DNA from: Hordeum vulgare subsp. vulgare
Lineage: Eukaryota > Streptophyta > Magnoliopsida > Poales > Poaceae
Assembly: GCF_904849725.1 (NCBI RefSeq)
Contig: NC_058520.1
Coordinates: 534,182,083-534,246,082, forward strand
Reading direction: 5' to 3'
DNA length: 64,000 bases
Part shown: positions 21,836 through 33,587 of the stretch, in pieces
Position numbering within the stretch: position 1 is the first letter of the stretch
Layout of the letters: each line of letters begins with the position of its first letter
Notes under the pieces: model-generated
The model's database searches: none
Told to the model about the DNA's origin: nothing
What the model saw: the letters and a program-made list of their open reading frames with translations, nothing else
Translations under genes and position numbers: made by a program

Positions 21836-23330
21836 ACTAATACCGAGGACATGTTCCCCGTGTCGCCCGCGCCTCGCGCAGAGACGATCCATGCGCTGCC
21901 GCCCAAGCCCCTTCCCCACCACCGGTCCCTGCTGCGCCACCGCCGGAGCGACTGGCCGGCAAAGCCGCGCCGCGCCCAGGGATGGTGGCGACGGGGCGGT
22001 TCTGTCCCTCTTCACGCCAGAGCTACATCCTCCCAAACCCTCGATCTGGACGAGAGCACATCTACCCCCGCCACCCCCTCCCACTCCGCCTCCCCTAGTC
22101 TCCGGCGACGACACGCGTCCCCTCCCTGCCTGATCCGCGGCGGCGGTACCCCGGTGACTCTCCACGTGCGCGCGACCCGGACGACCCGGTTCAGTTCTCA
22201 CGAGGTCCTCCCCGCTCCCCTACAGATCCACCCCGCCTCCCGTCTCTCGCTGCTGCGGGCTCGCGGCATCTCGGGCAGCTCTCGCGACTGGCCCTGGTGG
22301 CTGCATTGGCAAGTGCTCCATCCGCCATTGCCTTCATGGATGGGCACTGTGCCCCCGTCCTGCTCGGCGTCTTCTCGCCGTTCTCTGAGCCTTTCGCCCT
22401 CAACCACTCGCCACCGTCTACTGCAGTGCTTCGCGTCTTCATCCTCTGCCACCCCCATGTTCTGTCGTCGTCGTGCTTCTGCATGCGCTCACCAACGAAG
22501 GTGGCAACACGGCTCCTGCCATGGAGCCCTCCACCTCCTATTTCCTGCTGGGGCGCCTCACCGGTGGTCCTCGCTGGTGCCCTCGGCGTCAAAGTGCATG
22601 TCGGCGTCGCTCTGCCGGTTGGATTCACCTGGATCTAGAGCCGCCCGCTCCTGCGCTGCCCCGCGCTATTGGTGGCTTCTCTGTGATGCTCTTAACGTGA
22701 AGGATGTGGCCGGGGATGAGAGAAATCTATGGTCGGCCGACTGCTGCTGGCCGAGACAGCGGCGACGCTTCACATCGTTTCGATGTTGATGGCGTTGTCT
22801 TCATCCCCAGGTCATCGCGGTGGCATGGGTGTACTCTGAGGCGTTCTCTACTTGGTGATGCCGTTTGACTACGCCGGTGAGACATAGGTGCCGTGGGCCG
22901 TCTCGGCCTAGCATGACCTTTGATTCTACCTCGTGAGATTGGTGGTGTTGCGGCATTATGCAATCTGTACGCCATAACATTAGTGTTGTCGTCGCAACGT
23001 TGTGCAGTTTGTACCCCATGAGGCAGGTGGTATCACCACGTGGTGCAGTCTGTTCCCCATGACATCTGTGTGTCGCGACGTTATGAAGTCCTAGTTGACC
23101 GGTACCTTACAATTGCATCGACGATACAGTGTCATGGCTTAGTCTCGGCGAACTGTTCCCCCTCCCATGTGTTTTTCACTTCTCTTTATATGCCTCTTCT
23201 TTTTTCTAGTTCACTTAACCCTATCTTGTATTAGGCTGCAAAGTCTATAGACAAAAAACGAATACAATTCATGTGGGACCCTCCTCATGAAAATTAAATA
23301 AAAATAAAGAACTTAATTTAGTCCGATAAA
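21836..23330. other. GC-rich block of unknown origin
   Basis: Open in several frames (for example 21851-22789 on the plus strand), with Arg/Ser/Pro-rich products and no recognisable domain. Composition falls from GC-rich at the left to mixed at the right, as in the non-LTR retroposon at 31873-33404, but I found no poly(A) tail with a matching target duplication. It also holds three degenerate copies of TGCARTYTGTWCSCC at 22959, 23003 and 23044 (period 41-44 bp). Confidence 0.35.
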
Positions 23331-23361
23331 CAAGAGTCCTAACCACGATTGATCAAGTGCG

Positions 23362-24158
23362 TGTTGAAATTAGAGATAGGCCTTAGGCCCATTAGAGAAT
23401 TTCAGAAAAATCTCCAAGGGCCCATGTAGGTGGTGACATGACAAGGTGGTGGGAAGTTTAGTCCCACCCCGCTAGTGGAGAAGAAGTTGGACCCCTTTAT
23501 AAGGGTCTCTCTTCCACATGCTATTGGAGAGTGAGAAGAGAAGGTGCCCACGCGCACTCCTCCTCCGCCGCCCGCCGTGCATGAGCCGAGCTCATACCCA
23601 TCGTCTACCCTAGCCGTCACGAGAATCAGATCGCATCTGCCTCACGCATTCGTTCCTTTTGCTGCTGCTGCCGCCGGCGACTCCGTCCCGTTTACCGCGT
23701 ACACGGTCGACGGGAGAGCAGGCCTCCGAAACCCCGCCTCTCCGATTCCTGTACGGGAGAGGGGCGATTAGGTTTTTGGGGAGCGATCACGCGACTGCTC
23801 GCCTCCATCCGTCTGTTTCGTCTACGTGTGCGTCGCCCTCGTCATCGCCATGTCCTCACCAAGCGAAGCTGACCGTCTCGTCCGCGAGAAGGCCGAAGCC
23901 GAGAAGAAGGCGGCAGAGGATACTGCCGCCGCCACCGCTGCTGTTACGACCAATTGGCCGATCGGAGGGTATGATATGTTTATCTCTCTCCTGTTTCTGT
24001 CTGCAATAGTAGTACTGTCTATATGCGTAGATGTTTCTGCTATATGCGTAGTGCTTGCTAGTATACTCCGTGATCAGTATGTCATGAATCTAGTCAATGC
24101 CATGTTAGTAATTATTTCATGGATTAATCTACTCGGAAAATTGCCTATTTACTCAACA
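23362..24158 (+). mobile_element. 5' LTR of the complete Copia element (797 bp)
   Basis: TG...CA termini. It contains the USE/TATA module at 23461-23503 and the first ~100 codons of the polyprotein frame. By eye it is about 2% different from the 3' LTR outside one block (about 23580-23690) where each LTR has sequence the other lacks. Confidence 0.93.
23461..23503 (+). promoter_or_regulatory. LTR promoter: USE-like box and TATA, 24-bp spacing
   Basis: GTCCCACCCCG (23461-23471), 24 bp, TTTATAAG (23496-23503). GGCCCA motifs upstream (near 23387 and 23420) resemble the RGCCCR elements of monocot snRNA promoters. The 3' LTR has the same arrangement at 28745-28787. The TATA box is likely the LTR's promoter; the snRNA-like reading is inference. 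Confidence 0.5.
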
Positions 24159-27100
24159 ATCCAAAAACCTAATTTGCGTAGGAATTTTTCGAGTAATGGT
24201 TTTGCTGCTGCACTGAAACCGGATAAGTTTACCGGTACTTTTTTCAAGCGTTGGCAAACAAGAACCACCTTATGGCTCACGGCTATGAACGTGTTCTGGG
24301 TAGTCGGTGTCACTCCTACGGAAACTATCACTCGTGAACAGGAGAAGATGTTTAAGGAGGCCACCGTCCTATTCCTTGGAGCAGTCATTAGCGTGATCGG
24401 AGATAAGCTGGTTGATGCATATTTACATATGCATGTTGCCAAGGACTTGTGGGAGGCGCTCGAATCTAAATTCGGGGCCACTGATGCTGGGAGTGAGATG
24501 TATGTTATGGAGCAGTTCCACGATTACAAGATGGTTGATAACCGTTCTGTATTGGAACGGGCTCATGAGATAATATGCATAGCTAAAGAACTTGAGGTTC
24601 TTAAGTGCAATTTGCCGGGCAAGTTTGTCGCAGGCTGTATAATTGCTAAGCTCCCTAATTCCTGGAGGAACTTTGCTACTACTCTGAAACATCAGAGGCG
24701 TGAGTTCTCAGTAGAGGACATCATCGGCCATCTGAGTGTTGAGCAGAACTCGAGAGCAAAGGACTCCAACAGAAAATCGGTGGAAGGCTCTTCTGCTGCC
24801 AATATGGTACATCAGAGGAACCTCAATTCCCACAAGTCCAAGGGAAAGAATTCTGTCCAACAGAATACCGACTTCAAGAAGAAGGGAAAGAAGCCCTTCA
24901 AGAAGAACAAGAAGGGAGATGGCTGCTATACTTGTGGTTCAGAGGAACATTGGGCGAGCAAATGCCCAAACAAGTACAAGAAGCCGGCGCAGGACTCCAA
25001 GTCTGCCAATATAATTGTGGGCAACAATGAAAGTGGTGCATCTGGGTACGGTAATTTACTTAATGTATTTACAGTTTGTCAGTCCACCGATTGGTGGGTG
25101 GACACGGGTGCAAATATTCGTGTGTGTGCTGACTTATCATTGTTCTCTTCTTATCAGGCCACCGGCCGCGGGTCCGTATTGATGGGGAATGACGCGAGTG
25201 CTTCTGTTCTTGGTGTTGGCACGGTCGATTTGAAGTTTACTTCGGGAAGGATCGTGCAGCTGAAGAACGTGCAGTATGTCCCCGCCATCAAGAGGAATCT
25301 CGTTAGTGGCTCCCTTCTATGTAGAGAAGGGTTTAAGTTGGTATTCGAGTCTAATAAAGTAGTAGTTACGAAATATGGACTTTTCGTTGGAAAAGGTTAT
25401 GAATGCGGAGGTCTGTTCCGCCTTTCTCTTGCAGATTTTTGTAATAAAGTCGTGAACAATATTCATTCGAGTGTTAATGAATCTGAAGTTTGGCATTCAC
25501 GTCTTTGTCACATAAGTTTCGGTGTTATGTCGCGGCTAGCAAAACTGAATTTAATCCCAACTTTCACTTTAGCCAAAGGTTCTAAGTGTCATTCGTGTGT
25601 GCAAGCAAAGCAACCCCGCAAGCCTCACAAGGCTGCAGAGGAGAGACACTTGGCACCATTAGAACTCATACATTCTGATCTTTGTGAGATAAATGGTGTG
25701 TTGACTAAAGGTGGAAAGAAATACTTCATGACATTGATAGATGATTCCACTAGATTTTGCTATGTGTATCTGTTAAATACTAAAGATGAGGCTCTAAACT
25801 ACTTTAAAATCTATAATGCAGAAGTTGAGAATCAACTTGAAAAGAAAATTAAACGAGTCCGGTCTGATCGTAGTGGAGAGTACTTCTCAAACGAATTTGA
25901 TTCATTTTGTGCGGAACACGACATTATTCATGAGAGGACGCCTCCCTATTCACCCCAGTCAAACGGGGTTGCCGAGCGGAAAAACCGTACTCTAACTGAT
26001 TTGGTTAACGCCATGTTAGATACATCGGGTTTATCCAAGGCATGGTGGGGGGAGGCTATATTGACCGCGTGTCATGTCCTGAATAAATTTCCTACAAAAG
26101 ATAATGAGGTCACTCCCTACAAGGAGTGGTCGAAGAGAAGGACGATGCTCTCGTACTTACGTACTTGGGGCTGCTTGGCGAAAGTCAATGTACCGATCCC
26201 CAAGAAGCGTAAGCTTGGACCAAAGACTGTGGACTGCGTTAATTTGGGATACGCTAAGAATAGCGTAGGCCATAGATTTCTAGTAGTGAAATCTGAGGTA
26301 CCTGACGTGAAGGTCTGTACAATAATGGAGTCGAGGGATGCTACATTCTTTGAGGATATATTCCCCATGAGAGATATGCAAAGCACTTCTAGACAGAAAT
26401 CTGAGATAACTCCTGAGCCTGCCATTCCTATGGAATACTATGAACAAACACATCATGAAAATCCTGAGGAGGATGACGAGGAAGCCCGTGGTAGGGGCAA
26501 GAGACAAAGGACTGCAAAGACCTTTGGTGATGATTTCTTCGTATACCTCGTGGATGATAATCCCACTTCTATTTCAGAAGCGTATGCTTCTCCAGATGCT
26601 GATTACTGGAAAGTTGCGGTCCGTAGCGAGATGGATTCCATCATGGCTAACGGGACATGGGAAATCACTAATCGTCCCTATGATTGCAAACCATTGGGAT
26701 GCAAGTGGGTGTTCAAAAAGAAGCTTAGGCCCGATGGTACGATTGAAAAGTACAAGACTAGGCTTGTGGCCAAGGGCTATGCCTAGAAAGAAGAAGAAGA
26801 TTTCTTCGATACTTATTCACCTGTGGCTAGACTGACCACCATTCGAGTACTACTCTCATTGGCGGCCTCTCATGGTCTTCTCGTTCATCAAATGGACGTT
26901 AAGACGGCTTTCCTGAATGGAGAGCTAAATGAGGAAATCTATATGCAACAACCAGATGGCTTTGTGATAGAAGGTCAGGAAGGAAAGGTGTGTAAGTTGC
27001 TGAAATCTTTATATGGTCTGAGACAAGCACCTAAGCAATGGCATGAGAAGTTTAATAAAACTCTGACATCTGTTGGCTTCGTTGTTAATGAAGCTGACAA

Positions 27101-28103
27101 ATGTGTATACTATTGCCATGGTGGGGGCGAAGGAGTTATATTGTGCTTGTATGTTGATGACATACTGATATTTGGAACCAACCTCAAAGTAATTGAGGAG
27201 GTTAAGTCTTTTCTGTCTCAAAACTTTGAGATGAAGGACGTTGGGGTGGCTGATGTTATCTTGAACATCAAGCTGTTGAGAGATGATGAGGGTGGGATTA
27301 CACTTCTGCAATCCCAGTATGTTGAGAAGATTTTGAGTCGCTTTGGATATTCAGACTGCAAAATTTCTCAAACACCATATGATCCTAGTGTGCTTATTAG
27401 AAAGTTTAAAGGCGCAGCTATAGATCAATTGAGATTCTCTCAAATTATCGGTTCGCTTATGTACCTAGCTAGCGCAACGAGGCCTGACATCACGTTTGCT
27501 GTGAGCAAACTTAGCCGGTTTGTTGCAAACCCGGGCGATGTTCATTGGCGTGCTGTTGAAAGAATTATGCGCTACTTGAAAGGTACTGTCAACCACGGGC
27601 TTCACTATACGGGATACCCATCGATACTTGAAGGGTATAGTGATGCGAATTGGATCTCTGATACTGATGAGATGAATGCCACTACTGGGTATATGTTTAC
27701 TCTTGGGGGTGGTGCTGTTTCCTGGAAGTCTTGCAAGCAAACGATCTTAACGAGATTGACAATGGAAGCAGAACTAACAGCATTAGACACATTTGGTGTC
27801 GAAGCAGAATTTTTTCGAGATCTTTTGATGGACTTACCTGTGGTTGAGAAGTCGGTTCCGGCTATCCTTATGAACTGCGATAATCAAATAGTTATTGTTA
27901 AAGTGAAGAGTTCAAAGGACAATATGAAGTCCAACAAACATATAAGAATGAGATTGAAGTCTGTCAGACGTTTGAGAAACTCCGGAGTGATAGCGTTGGA
28001 TTACATCCAAACGGCTAAGAATCTGGCAGATCCCTTTACTAAAGGGCTATCACATGTTGTGATAGATAGTGCATCGAGGGAGATGGGTATGAGACCCACA
28101 TGA
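23850..28103 (+). pseudogene. Copia gag-pol polyprotein, one in-frame amber codon
   Basis: One frame runs from the ATG at 23850, still inside the 5' LTR, to TGA at 28101-28103. It is interrupted only by TAG at 26784-26786. Domains in order: gag (LKPDKFTGTFFKRWQTR); zinc knuckle CYTCGSEEHWASKC (CX2CX4HX4C, near residue 358); protease (WWVDTGA); integrase HHCC (WHSRLCHI, CHSCVQAKQ) and DDE (HSDLC, RSDRSGEY, NGVAERKNR); reverse transcriptase (HQMDVKTAFLNG, LYVDDI); RNase H (MEAELTALD, NCDNQ, LADPFTKGL). The stop falls between the RT motif AKGYA and the FFDTYSPVAR block. Translation would give gag, protease and integrase but no RT. The N-terminal ~100 residues encoded in the LTR are hydrophobic in places and might be spliced out. 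Confidence 0.9.
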
Positions 28104-28645
28104 GTTGCCATGGTAGTAACCCAACCTATATGATCGGAGATCCCGTGAAGTAGGACCTGGGAAAACAAGCCAGTGGTGAACTGAGGAGAGTAACTTTACT
28201 AACCCACTCCGTTGGAGATGCAATACTCTCGGATACTGTATGGTAGGATGACTACTGTCTTAGTGTGTTCTAAGGCTTATATGTAAGCAAGATGCTGTCC
28301 TACAGAGCGATCTTTGGAGGAACACACCTATATGAGCTTGATTGCTGGTCATAGTCTATGAGATTTGGGTGATCTCTAGTAAACTCATGAATAGGCCAGG
28401 AGTGTGACTAATATGCTCCACCCGAGGGGTCACCTTCGGCAGTCTAGTACTAGTAAGACTTGTGGTGAAACTCCTTTACGCCAAACTGACAATTCAAGGC
28501 ATAGTCCATTGTTCAGTTGTAAAGGGGTGTAGCTACTTGCTCTAGGTGAAGCTCAACCTTAACAGGTCTTCACTGAAATGCTGGTATATTAAAACAGTGA
28601 TTGGAACGAGGGAACACGATGTGCCCTTGAGATCTGGTGGGGGAT

Positions 28646-29407
28646 TGTTGAAATTAGAGATGGGCCTTAGGCCCATTAGAGAATTTCAGAAAAATCTCCA
28701 AGGGCCCATGTAGGTGGTGGCATGACAAGGTGGTGGGAAGTTTAGTCCCACCCCGCTAGTGGAGGAGAAGTTGGACCCCTTTATAAGGGTCTCTCTTCCA
28801 CATGCTATTGGAGAGTGAGAAGAGAAGGTGCCCACGCGCACTCCTCCTCCGCCGCCCGCCACGCCACGCCTCGTCACGACGCGACGCGCCGCGGGTTGCG
28901 GGAATGAGCCGAGCCGAGCTCAAACCTCCGTCCGTCCCGTTTACCGCGTACACGGTCGACGGGAGAGCAGGCCTCCGAAACCCCGCCTCTCCGGTTCCTG
29001 TACGGGAGAGGGGCGATTAGGTTTTTGGGGAGCGATCACGCGACTGCTCGCCTCCATCCGTCTGCTTCGTCTACGTCCGCGTCGCCCTCGTCATCGCCAT
29101 GTCTTCACCAAGCGAAGCTGACCGTCTCGTCCGCGAGAAGGCCGAAGCCGAGAAGAAGGCGGCAGAGGATACAGCCGCCGCCACCGTTGCTGCTACGGCC
29201 AATTGGCCGATCGGAGGGTATGATATGTTTATCTCTCTCCTGTTTCTGTCTGCACTAGTAGTACTGTCTATATGCGTAGATGTTTCTGCTATATGCGTAG
29301 TACTTGCTAGTATACTCCGTGATCAGTATGTCATGAATCTAGTCAATGCCATGTTAGTAATTATTTCATGGATTAATCTACTCGGAAAGTTGCCTATTTA
29401 CTCAACA
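28646..29407 (+). mobile_element. 3' LTR of the complete Copia element (762 bp)
   Basis: Preceded by the purine tract and followed by GTGCG. It keeps the USE/TATA module and the LTR-encoded start of gag (ATG at 29099). Confidence 0.93.
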
Positions 29408-29456
29408 GTGCGCGTCCTAGCATCGTTGATCAAGTGCGCTGCATATACTATACTTA

Positions 29457-30219
29457 GAGCATCTCCAACAAGCACGCAACACGCGACACGTAAAAAAACT
29501 TTACATCATGGAAATAGTCGGTTTTTGTGCACAACTGAGCGCTGGCTCGAGCGGCCGCTGTAAAGTATAGCGCGCGCGACCCGCTCCATCAGGCGCTGCA
29601 AAAAAACGACGCACACACCCAGCACAAACAACATATGACATTTCAAACAAAATCAAGAAGATCAAACACATAAAAATAATCAACAATAAATAATTTAATT
29701 TTATTACAACTCACACAAATAGTTTATCTTCCAATACAACAAATAGTTCAACACTACAAGATCAAACGTACAACATCAAACATGCAAATCATCATGCATT
29801 TTGTCGAACACCTTGTGGGCGCCGAGCGGAAGTGGGCGGCCGAGTGCTGTTCGTCGGAGGAATGGAGCGCGCGAGGGATGGCGGCGACTAAAGGGAGACG
29901 AAGGAAGCCGCGACAGCGCGGGGATAGGCCGGGGAAGCGCCCTCGGGTCGCCGAAGCAAATTGGGTGACGCGGATGGCGACGCTAGCGACTGGATTAGCG
30001 GTAGGTGGAAGTAGTGACGCAGGGGCTCGAATATGCAGCATGCGGGAGCGGGTACACGAAGTAAGCGACGCGCGATGCCGTTTCGTCCCGCGTGCTGAAG
30101 CACTTATGCCGCGCGCGTGTTTTTTACGCCTTCGTTGAAGCGTCCGGAGCGGCTGCATACGCGCAAAAAATTGTATTTTTCAACGTAAAGCTTATATCGT
30201 GCGGCTATTAAAGATGCTC
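29457..30219. mobile_element. Harbinger/PIF-like non-autonomous DNA transposon (763 bp)
   Basis: Flanked by TTA at 29454-29456 and 30220-30222. Termini read GAGCATCTCCAAC on the left and the inverse GAGCATCTTTAAT on the right. A 3-bp TTA duplication with such termini is typical of the PIF/Harbinger group. The GC-rich centre (about 29810-30130) is open in several frames but shows no transposase motif. Confidence 0.7.
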
Positions 30220-30811
30220 TTACAAGCAAACCTCCGCTTCCCCTTCGTCTTTCATTGATGTTATTATGACATGGATCTTTCATGCTTATATAGTTATATT
30301 GGACATCAGCGGCTATTTTGTTAGGTTGGTAATAAACAGGAATAAGTAATGACATCACGATTCTTTTTTGGGATAAATAAGAGATATATTTCACGATAGT
30401 GTAACGTTTTCTTTTGGCAGGGTCACGATAGTGTAACGTTACACTTAGGCATAAAGATGTGCGTCCAAGTTGATTTCCAATATCATCATTCTGCTTCCTA
30501 CAAATATGAACAAAGAATTTTGTAGACTTCCGAGTTGGTGCCTTATAAGGTAAAAACTTTGCCCGCATTCTGCAATCCACACTTGAACTCACACCCACTT
30601 GTTGGGACACTCCACGGCAGCAACATTAGACCAAAAAAATAGGAATTTTTATTTTCGTGACCTTTCTTTCTTAGTTCAACTCAGTTTTGTCCCATCCAAC
30701 TCACGATGCTCCTTTTCCCCCTCCTCCACTCATTCGTGCAGGGCCTCACGAGAGGACAAACGGTGCCTTGTTATCGGGTCAAAGCCTTTGACCGTCACTA
30801 CACAGATGCTT

Positions 30812-30995
30812 ACGCGTGGGATTGACATGTAAGAGCGCATGTCTGCATGTGTTTGCATTGTCGGTGCTGACGCGTGTGACCGACATATAAGGCCGCACAC
30901 GTTCGCATCACCGGTACTAACGCGTGGGACCGACGTGTAAGGCCACTTGCATTCGCATCGTGGATGCATGCAGTTGCGTGGGACCGACATTTCAC
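30812..30995. repeat. Degenerate tandem repeat, 50-58 bp unit
   Basis: ACGCGTGKGACCGACATRTAAG-like units begin near 30812, 30870, 30920 and 30974. Unit length varies between 50 and 58 bp. Confidence 0.75.
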
Positions 30996-31858
30996 CTCAT
31001 TTATTACTGATTTCATGTGGCCGTTTGATTCTACACATAAAATGTTTGTCCGTTTGTTTATATTGTCTTCTTTACTATTATTTATATATCCAAAATAGTG
31101 TAAATAAATATATTTCCAAATAAATACATAATAAACTGGATAAAGCATTCATCACACATTTATAAAATGTTCGTGAAGTATAAAAAAAATGGTTTTTTCA
31201 TTCAAAAAAGTTGTGACATTTTAAAAATTGTACATGTGTTTTACAAAACTTAAACAATGTAAACACAAATAATACCATTTAAAAATGTTCACGTCATTTA
31301 AAAAAAATGTTAACATTTAAAAAAAATATGCTTGAGACCTTTTTGGAAAATATTCATACAAAGTGAAAAAAATCAAGAAAATTAAAACAATGCATCCTAC
31401 CAATCAAAAACTATTCAACAGTTATTTGAAAATGGTTAATTTAAAAAAAATGAAAAAACATATTAAAAATATTTATACAATTTAAAATTGTTCATGTAAT
31501 CTAAAAAATCCCACCATTGAAAAAAGTTAAACATCTATTTCACAGATATTTAACTTTTCTTTTTCAGAAAATGTTCAAAAAGATGTATTGGAAAAATCTT
31601 CAACTTGTATCAAAACAATGTACCACATATATACGAAAAATATGTACAACGTGTATTGAAAAAAACAAGAAAAAAAGGAAGAACGAAAAAACAAATAGAA
31701 AGGGAAAGCCGCATGGAGAGTTCTAAAATTGATCCATGCGGATATGTAAAATCAAAAAATATTATTGTGCTGGTCGACTAAGACGTGGAGGCTCTCCCAT
31801 TGCCAGATGCGGGGAATGACCAAGATATTACGGCCGCCAATTCTCACGTCGCTAGTTG
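30996..31858. other. AT-rich intergenic sequence
   Basis: Many A-runs and repeats of the form AAAATGTTCA, no terminal structures, only chance ORFs. Probably decayed transposon. Confidence 0.5.
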
Positions 31859-33418
31859 AAAACTCGTGGAGTGAAAGCCGCGTACGCGAGTGCTCAGCGC
31901 GCGGCTCGCGGCTCGCGCTAGCGCAGGACCGCCGCTGCCGGCGGCTGATTTCCCTCCTCCGTCCACTTCCGGCCAGCCAAACGCAGATCCGGAACCCCAC
32001 CAGCGTCCTCTCTCCATCCATCCCGAAGCCCGGCGCCGTCTTCACCGGCTCTCTCCTCGCGGCGGATTTCGAGTCGGGGCCTCCCCTCTTCGTGCCCCGC
32101 TCCCGTGCGGCCGCGCCGGGCCGCACCGGGGCGCCCCTGCGGGCTCGAGCCGGTCCCTCCACGCCTCTCTCTCCGCTCGCCGCCGTCGGAGGCGTCGCCG
32201 GGCAAAGCCCTGGCGGTGCGGCGGCGGCGGGACCCCTCGGTTGCCGTCTCAAGAGCGGGGGGCGTTGCTCCGCTGCTCCAGGCAGTGATGATGCGGGGCC
32301 TGCCGTGGCGGCATGATGCGGTGGAGGAAGCGGCAGCCTGGGGTGATGATTGCAGTGGCTGGAGAGTGCGGCGGATTTGGCGGGACTGAGATCTCGTGTC
32401 GCTGGGGGCTGCTGCGGTGCTGCGTGGAGGAGGTGCTTGGTGGCTCTCCAGTGCCGCTGGCGCGGTGGTTTTGTGGGAGGCGTGTGGGCTAGCGGAGGTG
32501 TTGTGCGTGGGGTTGTGGTGTTGGGAGGTGCTTCGGGCGAAAGCTTGCCGGGCAAGAGCTTGCCGGCCGACGGTGTCGGCGTCTGTGGACGTCGTCTCAC
32601 CTTCTTGGAGGCACCGTTGAGGAGTTCTCTCCCTACACACCCTCGGATCCAGTTCTTCGGGTGAAAACCTTAGGCCCGGTTGGGCCGGACGACGGCGTCG
32701 GCATCGTCGCTTCCTCCTTGGGGGCGTCGTCTTGAAGAGCTTTGGATTTCGATTGCACTCTCCAGGGGCTAGACGCTCGCGACATTGCGGTCGGCTGGGG
32801 ATCGTCCGACAATGTGGATGATCTGCGCGGTTTCTTGTGTGGCAACGATGGCCCCTTCAAGCGGAGAAGGATTTGTTGTTGGGTCCTGGTAGTCGGTCTC
32901 GTCCGGCGTGTTTGAGGGGTCGCCGTGCCTCTCTTGTCTTCTGAAGTCGGAGCTGTTTGAGGGGGATCCTTGCGGCGACGATGACGTGAAGATGGGTGGT
33001 TGGTTCTGGCGCTGGCTCGACGCAGGTCCAGTGCTTTCTTCCTTCAATGCTCGTCGGCTGAGTCGAAGTTGCCTGGTCGCCGGCGCGTGTGGTGGACTGT
33101 TTGACGTTGTCCGAAGCAGGCCTCTACGCTTGTCTGAGGTGGAGGCTACATCGGTGGTCGTCGATGGTGAAGTCGGAGTCGCCCTCGCGGAGGCGTGATG
33201 ACGATGACACCGGATTACAACCTCGACGGAGTTCTTCCCTTAGGTGGCGTGTGTGCGTTCTTGTGAAGGTTGCCAGGTCGCCTTGTGTGTCCTGATGTGA
33301 CGGGCGCATTGTGACGGTTTTAGCCCGATTTTTCGATTATTAACCGGGCAACTCTCTTCGACCTTTTTTAATGAGATCGGTACCTCAGGGACCGTGTTTC
33401 AAAAAAAACTCGTGGAGT
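31859..33418 (+). mobile_element. Non-LTR retroposon with poly(A) tail and 14-bp target duplication
   Basis: AAAACTCGTGGAGT at 31859-31872 is repeated at 33405-33418. The right copy is preceded by the element's 3' end TTTTTTAATGAGATCGGTAC...GTGTTTC and a run of As. The 3' end is of the LINE type I know from grasses. The 5' half is very GC-rich and open in several frames (Arg/Pro/Ala-rich products). No endonuclease or RT domain is present, so this is an internally deleted LINE or a LINE-mobilised transcript of about 1.53 kb. Confidence 0.8.
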
Positions 33419-33587
33419 CTGTTTCCAGTTTTCCACGCGCTGGCCGCTACGATTGGAGCAACGCTGTTCATCCAGCAGGGTTCCTCTGTTCCCACTTCCT
33501 AGGTTGAATCTGCATACATCCGGTAAACTTAGCACTGAATTCCGCTGATTGCTTGCCCCTAAGTTCCTCCTGCTGCCGGCGTAATCA

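Larger units (their letters stand above)
23357..29412 (+). mobile_element. Complete Copia retrotransposon with 5-bp target duplications
   Basis: Both ends are precise. GTGCG at 23357-23361 precedes the 5' LTR (TGTTGAAATTAG...) and the same GTGCG at 29408-29412 follows the 3' LTR (...TTACTCAACA). Order inside: LTR, gag-pol frame, ~540 bp of untranslated sequence, a purine tract GGTGGGGGA just before 28646, LTR. Total 6.05 kb. The primer-binding site after 24158 does not resemble the usual initiator-Met type. Confidence 0.95.

Noticed and set aside
31752..32640. Long GC-rich ORFs on the minus strand
   Set aside because: They run across the insertion boundary of the retroposon at 31873 and have no motif; antisense to its GC-rich body.
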